From positions 2,583,001 to 2,647,000 of the forward strand of contig NZ_CP015405.2 of assembly GCF_001689125.2 (NCBI RefSeq): DNA of 64,000 nt, in the 5' to 3' direction. Origin of the DNA: Blautia pseudococcoides (GTDB taxonomy: Bacteria; Bacillota; Clostridia; Lachnospirales; Lachnospiraceae). The position numbers and the translations under genes were made by a program. Position 1 is the first letter of the stretch. Each line of letters begins with the position of its first letter. Positions 44,719 through 54,639 of this stretch are shown here, piece after piece. The notes under the pieces were generated by a model. It was not told the origin of the DNA. It was given only the letters and a program-made list of their open reading frames with translations, and did no database searches.

Positions 44719-44750
44719 CCGCAGATTTGATTTCTGCGGCCTCATTTTTT
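44719..44750 (+). terminator. intrinsic terminator after the response-regulator gene
   Basis: CCGCAGA pairs with TCTGCGG around TTTGATT, followed by CCTCATTTTTT. It lies just before the convergent pyruvate kinase end. Confidence 0.8.
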
Positions 44751-44754
44751 CTGT

Positions 44755-46191
44755 TTATTTTACTTCGATCACATGGAGCATATTGGTAACATTCTGCTCA
44801 TCTTTGCGGCTGTTGGTAGCCGGGTCGCCTGCGGTGAAGACGGCAAGCTGGCCTTTTTTTACGAGACGTTTACGTTTTACAGTCTCCATAGCACTTGTCA
44901 GGATGTTTTCCGTGGTGTCTTTTGTATTGCCTTTCAGCGGTTTTACGCCCCAGTAGAGCTGCATTTTATGCTGTACAAACTCGTTTGGAGTGATGGCGTA
45001 AATCGGCATGGTGGGACGGAAACTGGATACCAGCCTTGCTGTCTTACCGGACATGGTTGGTGTGATGATACAGTCAGCGTCAATATTTCTGGCCGTGCGG
45101 ACTGACGCAATGCCGATGGCACTGGAAACCAAAGTCTGTTTGTACATAGTCCTGTGCTGAATGTATTTGTCATAATCCACGTGTTTCTCTGTATCCTCTG
45201 CGATCTCATCCATCATGGTCAGAGCTTCCACCGGATATTTTCCGGCTGCGGTCTCCCCGGAGAGCATGACGGCGTCGGTTCCGTCATAGATGGCATTTGC
45301 CACGTCAGCAACCTCCGCACGTGTCGGACGCGGGTTCCGGATCATGGAATCCAGCATCTGGGTGGCTGTGATGACCGGTTTGTAATTTTCGTTGCACTTC
45401 TTAATGATCAACTTCTGGATATACGGAACTTCCTGTGCCGGAATCTCCACACCCAAATCTCCTCTGGCTACCATAATGCCGTCGGCTGCCGCAATGATCT
45501 CGTCAATATTCTCAACACCCTCTGCATTCTCGATCTTGGCGATGATGGAGATCTGCTCTGCATGGTGTTCATGGAGGATTTTACGGATTTCCTTGATACC
45601 TGCCGCATTTCTGATGAAGGAAGCGGCAATGAAGTCTATATCCTGCTGAATGCCGAAGATAACGTCTTGTTTGTCTTTCTCTGTGATGGCTGGAAGTTTT
45701 ACTCGTACGTTTGGCACATTGACGCCTTTTTTCTCACCCAGCTCACCGCCGTTTGCAACGGTACAGACAATATGATCTCTTTTAACCACCTTGACATCCA
45801 GCTCAATAAGACCGTCGTCAATGAGGATCTTGTTGCCCGGTTTGACTTCTCTTGCCAGGCCGGGATAGGTGATGGAACATCCCTTTTCATTGCCCACCAT
45901 TTCTTCCATATAGAGAGTAAAATCTGCGCCCTCTGTCAGAGTTACCTTCTTTCCATCCTCCAGAACTCCGGTACGAATTTCCGGGCCTTTGGTGTCAAGG
46001 AGTATGGCTACCGGCTTATCCAGCTCCTCTCTGACATTTTTCAGCAGGTTCATACGGTTACGCTGCTCCTCGTAATCCCCGTGTGAAAAATTGAAGCGGG
46101 CCACATCCATGCCGTGTCTGACCAGCGCTTTCATTGTGGCTTTTTTGTCCGTATTCGGACCCATGGTACATACAATCTTCGTCTTGCGCAT
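44755..46191 (-). CDS. pyk: pyruvate kinase (EC 2.7.1.40)
   Basis: The 478-residue glycolytic enzyme transfers phosphate from phosphoenolpyruvate to ADP. Motifs include KIVCTMGPNTD at the N-terminus, LLDTKGPEIRTG, the catalytic-site signature IIAKIENAEGVEN (with Lys) and MVARGDLGVEIP. It lacks the extra C-terminal PEP-utiliser domain present in Bacillus-type pyruvate kinases (about 585 residues). TTAGGAGG precedes the start. Confidence 0.96.
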   Translation of the reverse strand: MRKTKIVCTMGPNTDKKATMKALVRHGMDVARFNFSHGDYEEQRNRMNLLKNVREELDKPVAILLDTKGPEIRTGVLEDGKKVTLTEGADFTLYMEEMVGNEKGCSITYPGLAREVKPGNKILIDDGLIELDVKVVKRDHIVCTVANGGELGEKKGVNVPNVRVKLPAITEKDKQDVIFGIQQDIDFIAASFIRNAAGIKEIRKILHEHHAEQISIIAKIENAEGVENIDEIIAAADGIMVARGDLGVEIPAQEVPYIQKLIIKKCNENYKPVITATQMLDSMIRNPRPTRAEVADVANAIYDGTDAVMLSGETAAGKYPVEALTMMDEIAEDTEKHVDYDKYIQHRTMYKQTLVSSAIGIASVRTARNIDADCIITPTMSGKTARLVSSFRPTMPIYAITPNEFVQHKMQLYWGVKPLKGNTKDTTENILTSAMETVKRKRLVKKGQLAVFTAGDPATNSRKDEQNVTNMLHVIEVK

Positions 46192-46212
46192 AAATTCCTC
46201 CTAATGATATCG

Positions 46213-47058
46213 TCACTTTATATGTTCATGAGTAAAAAGATGATCCTGGCAGTATTCATAGTTGCCGTTGCATTTGGAACAGAAACGGAATTCCAGGTTA
46301 TCCCCGTCCTTTTCTGTCCTGCCGCACACAGCGCATTTATGCTTTGTCACACCCGGTGCCATTTTGGGGTGGACTGCTTTTTGAAACTGCTGCCGTCTGT
46401 GCACCTCTTTCGGATTGATATGGTTGTAATTCCTGGTGGCAAAAAAGAAAACAATGAAGTTCAGCAGGGATGCAATGATCATCATTCTGATTGACCAGAT
46501 TGGTGTCTTTATAAAGTTATAAACCAGGTATGCCACATCCAGATATGCCAACCACTTGATCTTCACCGGAATGATAAAGTACAGAAGAAGCTGCATATCC
46601 GGATAACTGGCTGCAAAAGCCAGGAAAATTGACAGGTTAATATAATATGTGGAGATAGCAGCCATCCCGTACAGGGAATTCACTGGCCCCTGTATGAAAT
46701 AAAGCAGAAAAGCACCGATGATCGTGCTTAAAATACCTCCCAGAATATAGACATTATATCTGAAATCTCCCCATGTCTTCTCAAGGGAAGTTCCCAGGGA
46801 ATAATACAATGCAAGCATGATGATGGTAAATAAATTAAGCCCGGATGGAGGAATCAAGAGCCAGCTCACAAGTCTCCATATCTGTCCGTGCAGAATGTGG
46901 GCGGGACTCAGCATTAGATAAGCGCTGATCGGAATTCCTGTAACGTCACCAAGAAAATAAAGTACATATCCGATCACATATAGCAGGATGATGTACTTTG
47001 TCAGATTTCTAATGGTAAAACGCCCAAATTTCCTTTCCATTTTGTTCAAAAAATTCAT
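46213..47058 (-). CDS. rhomboid-like membrane protein with C-terminal zinc ribbon
   Basis: The 281-residue protein has about six membrane segments (20-205). A cytosolic tail carries two Cys pairs (CAVCG and CSKC) and a HLFTHEH end, likely binding zinc. Overall pattern, including WRLVSWLLIPP and YPDMQLLLYFIIPVKIKWLAYLD, fits the rhomboid superfamily, but the catalytic GxSG serine motif is replaced (NSLYGMAAIST), so it should be an inactive relative. AGGAG sets the start. It lies between pyk and corA on the same strand; function is unknown. Confidence 0.75.
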   Translation of the reverse strand: MNFLNKMERKFGRFTIRNLTKYIILLYVIGYVLYFLGDVTGIPISAYLMLSPAHILHGQIWRLVSWLLIPPSGLNLFTIIMLALYYSLGTSLEKTWGDFRYNVYILGGILSTIIGAFLLYFIQGPVNSLYGMAAISTYYINLSIFLAFAASYPDMQLLLYFIIPVKIKWLAYLDVAYLVYNFIKTPIWSIRMMIIASLLNFIVFFFATRNYNHINPKEVHRRQQFQKAVHPKMAPGVTKHKCAVCGRTEKDGDNLEFRFCSKCNGNYEYCQDHLFTHEHIK

Positions 47059-47112
47059 AAATTCTCCTCGTTTCTGATATCAATATTCCCCCCTCAGGGA
47101 AACTTTCCTGTT

Positions 47113-48054
47113 TTAGAAAAGATTTTTCTTGGAGAAGATCAATGCAACCAGTAAGCTTAACACCAGAGACAGCACGATCACGATCACAAACCCATAAGGG
47201 CTTCCCGCAAAAGGCATTCCCGAAGTATTCACGTTCATGCCGTAGGCACTGAATATCATGGTGGGAATGGACATGACAATGGTCACGGTTGCCAGAAACT
47301 TCATGACAATATTCAGATTGTTGGAAATTACAGATGCAAAGGCATCCATCATCCCGCTCAGAATACCGCTGTAAATATTAGCCATCTCAATGGCCTGCTT
47401 GTTCTCCACGATAACATCCTCCAAAAGGTCTGTGTCATCGGGATACTGTTTGATCCGTTCCACTTTCAGGAGCTTCTCCAGCACCACCTCATTGGAACGC
47501 AGGGACGTGGTAAAGTACACCAGGGATTTTTCCAATTCCAGAAGCTCGATCAGCTCCTGGTTTCTGGTTGAGGCGTGAAGCTTCTCCTCCACTTCCTCAC
47601 TCTTTTTATCTATGATGCGCAGATAATGCAGGAACATACTGGCATTGTTGTAAAGGATCTGCAGGATAAATCTGGTCTTCATATAAGTATAGAAGTTGCG
47701 CACACGGCCGTCCATGAACTTTCCAAGTACAGAGGTATCCTCCAGACACACCGTGAAGATCATCTCATTTGTCACAATGATCGACAGAGGGATGGTCCCA
47801 AACCAATCCTTGTCCCCCCGTTCTTCAATGATAGGGGTGTCAACCAGGATAAGCGTGTAATTGTCCTCCACCTCGATTCGGGAACGCTCTTCCTCATCCA
47901 GCGGCGCCCGCAAATCATCCACTTCTATTCCGTATTTGTTGGAAATTTCAAAAATCTCTGTTGCCGTGGGATCCGTGAGGGCAACCCAGCATCCCTCCGC
48001 AGCTTCCTCCACCTGATGCATTTTTCCGTCTATTGTTTTAAAAATTCTGATCAT
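47113..48054 (-). CDS. corA: CorA-family divalent cation transporter
   Basis: The 313-residue protein has a large cytoplasmic funnel domain rich in charged helices (about 1-250), followed by two C-terminal membrane segments. The signature YGMN sits between them (IFSAYGMNVNTSGMPF). The family forms pentameric Mg2+/Co2+ channels. GGGAG before the ATG at 48054 chooses this start over one five codons upstream. The C-terminus FSKKNLF is the common basic end. Confidence 0.93.
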   Translation of the reverse strand: MIRIFKTIDGKMHQVEEAAEGCWVALTDPTATEIFEISNKYGIEVDDLRAPLDEEERSRIEVEDNYTLILVDTPIIEERGDKDWFGTIPLSIIVTNEMIFTVCLEDTSVLGKFMDGRVRNFYTYMKTRFILQILYNNASMFLHYLRIIDKKSEEVEEKLHASTRNQELIELLELEKSLVYFTTSLRSNEVVLEKLLKVERIKQYPDDTDLLEDVIVENKQAIEMANIYSGILSGMMDAFASVISNNLNIVMKFLATVTIVMSIPTMIFSAYGMNVNTSGMPFAGSPYGFVIVIVLSLVLSLLVALIFSKKNLF

Positions 48055-48192
48055 GTTATCTCCCTTCACGCCCCATAAACGGGCGCAAAGGTGTCAGACA
48101 TGCCTGCCTATGGGGTTTCTACTCTTTATTTTATTGTCTTGATTCGATTTCCCGGGACAAGGCCCACCTTCCATGATAACACTTCCTTTCTT

Positions 48193-49251
48193 TTATTCTT
48201 CCTCACATTTGTGGAAGATAATACTGTTTGGTGTCTCCACCTTCAGCGGTTTCCCTTTCATAACCAGCAGTTTGTTCTCATAATCAATGGTAAATGTGGT
48301 GATGGAACTGGATTCGTGGTTCACCACTGCCAGATGCTTTCCATCCGGGAATATCTCCAGATCCTTTGGATACTCACCGCTGATCGGCAGTATAAACTGC
48401 TTTTCCAGACTGCCTGTCTCTTCATCCACTTTGAACATGGACACCGTATCCTCCCCTGCTGTGGAGCAGAACAGATACTCTCCGTCCGGTGACAGACACA
48501 TGCCGGATGTGGCATCATGGGTCTCATCATCGTGGGACACCAATGTGCTTTCTGTCTGGATCAGCTCGAAAACAGGATTCTTGCCGCTTCCGTCGTAACG
48601 GTATACCTGCACTTCATTGCTCAGCTCAAAATTCAGGAATGCAAATTTACCGTTTGGACTGAATTTGATCAGTCTCGGTCCGGACTCCCTTACACAGCGC
48701 AGGACATCCACAAGCTCCAGCTTACTGGTCCTGGCATTTACCCGGTATATCTTCATCTGGTCAATGCCATTATCTACCGCGCAGAGATACTTTCCGTCCG
48801 GTGTAGGCCGCACACAGCTCACATGGGGACGGAAATTTCTCTCCGCAACACTTCCCAGTCCTCTGTGGAATACCCCGTCCATGACGCTTCCCAGGCGTCC
48901 GTCCCTGTGGGTATGTACCACGGTAACCTTACCGTCGTGATAACCTGCCACATAGAGATACTTTCCTTCCTTGTCGGTGGACAGGTGGCAGCCTCTCATT
49001 CCGTCAATGTCTACTTTATTAATAAAGGTAAGATCTCCGTCCGGATCAATTGAAAATACGGCAACTCCTTCGTCGGCAATGGAATAGAGATATTTCCCAT
49101 TTAATGATATGGCCAGGTGGGAGGAATTATTTACAGGAATAACTTTTTTCTCTGTAAGTGTCCCCTCTTCTACATTTACATCATATAAATGGATTCCGAT
49201 ACTGCTTCCATGGGTATACGTTCCAACATATGCAACATACTTCTCTTTCAT
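48193..49251 (-). CDS. lactonase-family seven-bladed beta-propeller (Pgl-like, 6-phosphogluconolactonase)
   Basis: The 352-residue protein matches the YbhE/lactonase propeller: YVAYVGTYTHGSSIGIHLYDVN at the start, repeated blades with SPDGEYLF/SPNGKFAF/TPDGKYLC, and a C-terminal GEYPKDLEIFPDGKHLAV. Characterised members hydrolyse 6-phosphoglucono-lactone in the pentose phosphate pathway, but many only share the fold. There is no signal peptide. CAGGAGGG precedes its start and the gene is monocistronic. Confidence 0.88.
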   Translation of the reverse strand: MKEKYVAYVGTYTHGSSIGIHLYDVNVEEGTLTEKKVIPVNNSSHLAISLNGKYLYSIADEGVAVFSIDPDGDLTFINKVDIDGMRGCHLSTDKEGKYLYVAGYHDGKVTVVHTHRDGRLGSVMDGVFHRGLGSVAERNFRPHVSCVRPTPDGKYLCAVDNGIDQMKIYRVNARTSKLELVDVLRCVRESGPRLIKFSPNGKFAFLNFELSNEVQVYRYDGSGKNPVFELIQTESTLVSHDDETHDATSGMCLSPDGEYLFCSTAGEDTVSMFKVDEETGSLEKQFILPISGEYPKDLEIFPDGKHLAVVNHESSSITTFTIDYENKLLVMKGKPLKVETPNSIIFHKCEEE

Positions 49252-49389
49252 TTATGCAATACCCTCCTGTTTTATTCTGATTCTCCCCGGCTGGCAGGGA
49301 TTTCCTGCCCCTATCCGTGGTCTAACGACATTCTACCACAAACTTTTTCTTTATACAATGCAATTCCCGCCAAATTCGCAACATTTATG

Positions 49390-49417
49390 TTGACAAGGTT
49401 TGTGGGTTTAGTATAAT
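49390..49417 (+). promoter_or_regulatory. strong promoter of the polyamine-import operon
   Basis: Consensus TTGACA (49390-49395), 16 bases, consensus TATAAT (49412-49417), about 80 bases before potA. Confidence 0.75.
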
Positions 49418-49499
49418 GAAATTCAGAGTCTTTCCCCGGCAGAGCCGGTTTTATGGGACAGGTTCTGGATTATTTCATATCACGTAAAGGAGAACGCGA

Positions 49500-50573
49500 A
49501 TGAACCATACACTGGTGGATTTAATTGACATTTCCAAAGGATTTGGCGATCAGATTGTTCTGGACAAGCTGAATCTGTCCATCCGGGAAAATGAATTTCT
49601 TACCCTTTTAGGCCCCAGCGGTTGTGGTAAGACAACCACTCTCCGTATCCTGGGCGGTTTTGAATCGCCGGATTTCGGACAGGTTATTTTTGACGGAGAG
49701 GATATTACCAATCTACCGCCCAACAAGCGAAATCTGAACACCGTATTCCAGAAATACGCCCTGTTCTCCCACATGAATATAGAAGAAAATATTGCTTTTG
49801 GTTTAAAAATTGCCGGAAAGAGTAACGCTTATATCAAAGACAAGATCAAATACGCACTGAAACTGGTAAATCTGGAGGGCTTTGAAAACCGTCTTCCCGA
49901 TTCCCTGAGCGGCGGCCAGCAGCAGCGTGTGGCCATTGCCCGGGCCATTGTAAATGAGCCGCGGCTTCTGCTTCTGGACGAGCCTCTGGGAGCCCTGGAC
50001 CTGAAGCTGCGCCAGGACATGCAGTACGAGCTGATCCGCTTAAAAAACGAGCTGGGCATTACTTTTATCTACGTGACCCATGACCAGGAGGAGGCCCTCA
50101 CCATGTCAGATACCATTGTGGTCATGAACCAGGGCTATATCCAGCAGATGGGTTCCCCTGAGGATATTTATAATGAACCCCAGAATGCGTTTGTAGCCGA
50201 TTTTATCGGTGAGAGTAATATTATAGAAGGTACCATGCTGGAGGACAGGCTGGTAAAGATCCTGGGTGCCAAATTCCCCTGTGTGGACGAAGGCTTTGGG
50301 CGCAACAGACCCGTGGACGTTGTCATCCGCCCCGAGGATGTGGACCTGGTGAAGCCTGAGGATGGCACGATCCAGGGTGTCGTCTCCCACCTGATCTTCA
50401 AAGGCGTCCACTATGAGATGGAGGTCCAGGCAAACGGGTTTGAATGGCTGGTGCACAGCACAGACATGTTCCCTGTGGGCCAGAAAGTGGGCATCCACGT
50501 GGACCCCTTCGACATCCAGATCATGCACAAGCCGGTATCGGAGGACGAGGAGGCCATAGGAGTGAATGAATAG
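49500..50573 (+). CDS. potA: spermidine/putrescine ABC importer ATPase
   Basis: The 357-residue ATPase has Walker [10 protein letters not shown], signature [10 protein letters not shown], Walker [16 protein letters not shown]-loop YVTHDQEEA and a C-terminal TOBE domain (from about 240). It energises polyamine uptake through PotB and the PotC part of the fused PotCD. AAAGGAG precedes the start. It overlaps potB by 8 bases. Confidence 0.95.
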   Translation: MNHTLVDLIDISKGFGDQIVLDKLNLSIRENEFLTLLGPSGCGKTTTLRILGGFESPDFGQVIFDGEDITNLPPNKRNLNTVFQKYALFSHMNIEENIAFGLKIAGKSNAYIKDKIKYALKLVNLEGFENRLPDSLSGGQQQRVAIARAIVNEPRLLLLDEPLGALDLKLRQDMQYELIRLKNELGITFIYVTHDQEEALTMSDTIVVMNQGYIQQMGSPEDIYNEPQNAFVADFIGESNIIEGTMLEDRLVKILGAKFPCVDEGFGRNRPVDVVIRPEDVDLVKPEDGTIQGVVSHLIFKGVHYEMEVQANGFEWLVHSTDMFPVGQKVGIHVDPFDIQIMHKPVSEDEEAIGVNE

Positions 50574-51381
50574 AAAAAAATTACTGACCGGACCTTATCT
50601 TTTCTGGGCCGTGGCATTTATCCTGATCCCCCTTGCCATGGTCCTATATTATGGTCTGACAGATGTGGACGGCCATCTGACTTATGAAAATCTTCTGGCC
50701 ATCGGAACCGTGGAGAATTTCAAGGCACTCTGCCTCTCCTTGCTGCTCTCCATTGTGAGCACAGCCATATGTCTGTTGTTAGCCTACCCTCTTGCCATGA
50801 TTTTATCCGGCATGAAGGTAAATCAGACCAGTTTTATCGTGCTGATCTTCATCCTTCCCATGTGGATGAATTTTCTGCTGCGCACCATGGCATGGCAGAC
50901 CTTGCTGGAGAAAAACGGTGTGATCAATCAGCTGTTGGATTTCCTGCATCTGCCGTCCATCCAGCTCATCAATACGCCCTATGCCATCATACTGGGCATG
51001 GTGTACAACTTCCTGCCCTTTATGGTGCTGCCCCTTTACAATGTGCTGTCCAAGATTGACAAAGACATCATCAGCGCCGCCAGGGATTTGGGCGCAACGG
51101 AACTGTACACTTTCAGAAAGATCATCTTTCCCCTGAGCCTGCCGGGGGTTGTGAGCGGTGTCATCATGGTATTTGTGCCTGCCCTCACAACCTTTGTCAT
51201 ATCCGATCTGCTTGGCGGCAGCAAGATCCTGCTGATCGGAAATGTTATTGAACAGAAATTCAAGCAGGGCAGCAACTGGCATACAGGAAGCGGACTTTCC
51301 CTGGTGCTGATGGTCTTTATCCTGATCAGCATGGTAGTTACCACCAAGTATGACAAAGACGGGCAAGGAGGAATGTTCTGA
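50566..51381 (+). CDS. potB: spermidine/putrescine ABC importer permease
   Basis: The 271-residue inner-membrane protein has six membrane segments and the EAA-type loop [54 protein letters not shown] is the typical PotB C-terminal region. It shares one base with the next gene (TGATG), so the three pot genes are translationally coupled. Confidence 0.94.
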   Translation: MNRKKLLTGPYLFWAVAFILIPLAMVLYYGLTDVDGHLTYENLLAIGTVENFKALCLSLLLSIVSTAICLLLAYPLAMILSGMKVNQTSFIVLIFILPMWMNFLLRTMAWQTLLEKNGVINQLLDFLHLPSIQLINTPYAIILGMVYNFLPFMVLPLYNVLSKIDKDIISAARDLGATELYTFRKIIFPLSLPGVVSGVIMVFVPALTTFVISDLLGGSKILLIGNVIEQKFKQGSNWHTGSGLSLVLMVFILISMVVTTKYDKDGQGGMF

Positions 51382-53246
51382 TGAAGAAGACAGCTAGAAA
51401 TATTTACCTGGCGCTTATTCTGATTCTCATGTACGCGCCCATTGTGACACTTATGACCCTCTCCTTCAACGCCTCCAAATCACGTTCCAAATGGGGCGGT
51501 TTCACCTTGAAATGGTATGGTTCCCTATTCCGGGATGATGCCATCATGGGTGCCCTTTACAACACTCTGGTCATTGCATTCTTATCGGCAATACTGGCAA
51601 CCTTGATCGGAACCTGCGCCTCTATTGGCATCAATGCCATGAAGAGCAAATGGCGTACGGTTTTTATGGGAGTTACCAATATTCCCATATTGAATTCTGA
51701 TATTGTGACAGGTATTTCCCTCATGCTTTTGTTCATTGCGTGCAGGTTTACCCTTGGTTTTTCCACCATTTTAATGGCGCATATAACCTTCAATATCCCC
51801 TATGTCATTCTGAGCGTTATGCCTAAGCTGAAACAGACAAACAAGAGTACCTATGAGGCGGCCAGAGACCTGGGTGCAGGACCTTTCCAGGCATTCATGA
51901 AAGTGGTGTTTCCGGATATTCTGCCCGGTGTGCTGTCAGGATTTCTCATGGCATTTACCATGTCCCTGGATGATTTCATCATCACCCATTTCACCAAGGG
52001 GCCGGGGGTGGATACCCTGTCAACCAAAATATATTCCGAGGTGCGTAAAGGCATAAGGCCGGAGATGTACGCGCTCTCCACCCTGCTCTTTTTGTCCGTT
52101 ATGGTCATCATGATCCTGGTGAACTCAGCGCCAAAAGAGCCGGATAAGAAGCTCTCCACAGAGCTTGAAAAGAAGAAGCTTCCTCTCCGTCAAGTCATCC
52201 CTGCAGCACTTGTCATCCTTGTGGCCGGCGCCGGCTTTTTCTTCCATCTGGGTAACAAGGGAAGTGTGTCCGATGAAAAACTGATCGTCTACAACTGGGG
52301 AGAATATATGGATCCTGAGGTCATTGACATCTTTGAGAAGGAGACAGGTATAACAGTCACCTATGAGGAATACGAAACCAATGAGATCATGTATCCCAAA
52401 ATCATGTCAAAAGCCATCGCTTATGACGTGGTCTGCCCCTCAGATTATATGATCCAGCGTATGCGGGAGAATGATCTGCTGGCGGAAATCAACTGGGACA
52501 ATGTACCGAATCTCAAGAATATAGATCCCACCTATATGGAGCAGTCCAAGAGCTTTGACCCGGAAAATAAATACTCTGTACCCTACTGCGTGGGGACGGT
52601 TGGTATCCTCTACAACAAAACCATGGTCAAGGAAAATGTGGACAGCTGGAATATCCTGTGGGATGAAAAGTATAAAGACAGTATCCTCATGCAGGACTCT
52701 GTCCGGGATGCTTTTGCTGTTGCCCTAAAGCGCAAGGGCTATTCCCTGAACTCTGTTGTGGTGGATGAACTGATTCAGGCCACAGACGACCTGATCGCAC
52801 AAAAACCGCTGGTCCAGGCCTATGTGGTAGATCAGGTAAGAGACAAAATGATCGGAGGCGAGGCTGCGCTGGGTGTGATCTATTCCGGTGAAGCGCTCTA
52901 TACCCAGAGGGAAAACCCGGATTTGGAATACGTGATCCCCAAAGAAGGTACCAATGTATGGATTGATTCCTGGGTGATTCCGTCCAATTCGCAGAACAAG
53001 GAAAATGCAGAAAAATTCATTAACTTTCTCTGCCGTCCCGACATTGCGCTGATGAACTTTGAATATATCACTTATGCAACGCCCAATAAAGCTGCCAGGG
53101 AGCTGATCGAGGATGACAGTATCCGGAACAGCAAAATACTCTTCCCTGAAGCGGAGGATTTGAAGGGAAGCGAAACCTTTCAGTTCCTGGGCGATGAAGC
53201 AGATTCTTATTACAACGAACTTTGGAATAAGGTAAAATCCAAGTAA
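51381..53246 (+). CDS. potCD: fused permease and polyamine-binding protein (PotC-PotD)
   Basis: The 621-residue protein joins two normally separate subunits. Residues 1-250 form PotC: six membrane segments and the EAA loop EAARDLGAGPFQAFMKVVFPDILPG. A linker and an extra membrane segment (about 268-290) follow. Residues 300-621 form the PotD-like polyamine-binding domain (LIVYNWGEYMDPEVIDIFEKE; VCPSDYMIQRM; IDSWVIPSNSQNKENAEKFINF). The extra segment puts the binding domain outside, tethered to the channel, and replaces a lipoprotein anchor. The reading frame is continuous, with no sign of sequencing error. Confidence 0.95.
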   Translation: MKKTARNIYLALILILMYAPIVTLMTLSFNASKSRSKWGGFTLKWYGSLFRDDAIMGALYNTLVIAFLSAILATLIGTCASIGINAMKSKWRTVFMGVTNIPILNSDIVTGISLMLLFIACRFTLGFSTILMAHITFNIPYVILSVMPKLKQTNKSTYEAARDLGAGPFQAFMKVVFPDILPGVLSGFLMAFTMSLDDFIITHFTKGPGVDTLSTKIYSEVRKGIRPEMYALSTLLFLSVMVIMILVNSAPKEPDKKLSTELEKKKLPLRQVIPAALVILVAGAGFFFHLGNKGSVSDEKLIVYNWGEYMDPEVIDIFEKETGITVTYEEYETNEIMYPKIMSKAIAYDVVCPSDYMIQRMRENDLLAEINWDNVPNLKNIDPTYMEQSKSFDPENKYSVPYCVGTVGILYNKTMVKENVDSWNILWDEKYKDSILMQDSVRDAFAVALKRKGYSLNSVVVDELIQATDDLIAQKPLVQAYVVDQVRDKMIGGEAALGVIYSGEALYTQRENPDLEYVIPKEGTNVWIDSWVIPSNSQNKENAEKFINFLCRPDIALMNFEYITYATPNKAARELIEDDSIRNSKILFPEAEDLKGSETFQFLGDEADSYYNELWNKVKSK

Positions 53247-53275
53247 GAGGATCGGAAACAAAAACAGGAGTTTAT

Positions 53276-54172
53276 ATGAACCGCACATTGATTTACAGAA
53301 TAAGTGAAAAGGATTCCCCCTGCACGGTGGAATCCTTTTTAAAAGCCAGAGGATATTCCCGGCAGATCATCATTCAGTTAAAAAAGAACAGAGACAGTAT
53401 AAAGGTAAACGGCGGATGGGCCTATGTAAAGACCATGCTCCACACCGGGGACTCACTCATCATATTCATGGAGGAGCTTCAGTCCTCAGAGCATATCCTT
53501 CCGGTCCCCCTTCCTCTCTCCATTATCTATGAGGATGAGGATATTCTGGTCCTTGACAAGCCTGCTGACATGCCCGTGCATCCCTCCATCAACAATTATG
53601 ACAATACCCTTGCCAATGCTGTGGCACACTATTACCGGTCTGCGGGGGAAGAATTTATCTTTCGCTGTATCAACCGTCTGGACCGGGATACCACAGGCCT
53701 TTTGATCGTGGCAAAAAATGCCCTCAGCGCCTCCATCCTGTCCGCCCAGATGAAGGAGCGGCAGATCCACAGGACTTATCTGGCGCTCTGTGACGGAAGC
53801 CTCCCCGCTCCCCTGGGAACCATAGAGGCTCCCATTGCCAGAAAAGAGACTTCTGCCATTGAGCGGTGTGTGGACTTTGAAAAAGGGGAGCAGGCAGTCA
53901 CCCATTATAAAGTGCTTAAGACCTGCCGGAATATCACACTGGCTGAGCTTCACTTAGAAACAGGGCGTACCCACCAGATCCGTGTACACATGCAATACCT
54001 GGGCGCTCCTCTTTTGGGGGATTATCTCTATCACCCGGATTTCACCCGGATATCCAGGGTTGCCCTGCATTCTTTCGCGCTGGAGTTTGTACACCCCATC
54101 ACCGGAAAACCTATGTGTTTTCACGTACCGCTTCCGGATGATATGGATAAAGCCCTTCACTTATCCAGTTAA
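53276..54172 (+). CDS. RluA-family pseudouridine synthase
   Basis: The 298-residue RNA-modifying enzyme has an N-terminal S4-like region (VESFLKARGYSRQIIIQLKKN) and the catalytic motif INRLDRDTTG with Asp136 in place of HRLDxxTSG. GRTHQIRVHMQYLGAPLLGD is the conserved RNA-binding end. It isomerises uridines in 23S rRNA or tRNA; the exact site cannot be told. It starts 30 bases after the potCD stop with no terminator between, so it may be expressed by read-through. Confidence 0.92.
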   Translation: MNRTLIYRISEKDSPCTVESFLKARGYSRQIIIQLKKNRDSIKVNGGWAYVKTMLHTGDSLIIFMEELQSSEHILPVPLPLSIIYEDEDILVLDKPADMPVHPSINNYDNTLANAVAHYYRSAGEEFIFRCINRLDRDTTGLLIVAKNALSASILSAQMKERQIHRTYLALCDGSLPAPLGTIEAPIARKETSAIERCVDFEKGEQAVTHYKVLKTCRNITLAELHLETGRTHQIRVHMQYLGAPLLGDYLYHPDFTRISRVALHSFALEFVHPITGKPMCFHVPLPDDMDKALHLSS

Positions 54173-54420
54173 GTCTTTTTATACACTTCCCCTGTATACT
54201 CCATAAATGAATCCGAGAGCAGCATCTCCGATTTATCAGGAGCCTCCCTGGTTCCATTATAGAAAATAATATATCTTGGAACAGGAAGCTTTATTTTTTC
54301 CTGAAGAGTAGATATAAGGCCCGTTCTTTTCAATATAACCGCGAAGCATATCCGCAAAATACAGCAGTCCCCGCAGCGGCATGTTGGGATTCCAGGAATT
54401 CTGCAGGATCTGCAAAGAAA
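54169..54420 (-). pseudogene. frameshifted fragment of an Rpn-type PD-(D/E)XK nuclease
   Basis: On the minus strand one frame reads NMPLRGLLYFADMLRGYIEK then GPYIYSSGK, and the next frame continues KLPVPRYIIFYNGTREAPDK, a pattern typical of the Rpn/transposase-31-like family. The switch occurs near 54315 and the sequence then stops at 54169. Both ends of the gene are missing. It is a decayed relative of the family of the intact gene at 5710-6723, although the two do not look closely similar. Confidence 0.7.
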
Positions 54421-54465
54421 TTTACACCGGCAGGAATTGCCGATGGAATAACCGTAACTTTCCTA

Positions 54466-54493
54466 TTTCAATCCCTCAAAGAAGTGCTATAAT
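54466..54493 (+). promoter_or_regulatory. probable promoter of the small Cys-rich protein gene
   Basis: TTTCAA (54466-54471), 16 bases, TATAAT (54488-54493), about 145 bases before the start codon. Confidence 0.4.
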
Positions 54494-54639
54494 AAAAATT
54501 ATAAGAAATGGTTCAGCAGCCGGGGAATATCTCCTCACGAAAAACGATCCTGCATAGACGTCCGCCTTTCCTGTGAAGGTACTGCACCGCTGCGATCATA
54601 AACTATATATGTGTTTATCTTAAAAAGGGAGGAATTCAA

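Noticed and set aside
45154..46086. 310-residue open frame on the plus strand
   Set aside because: Antisense to pyruvate kinase; no family resemblance.
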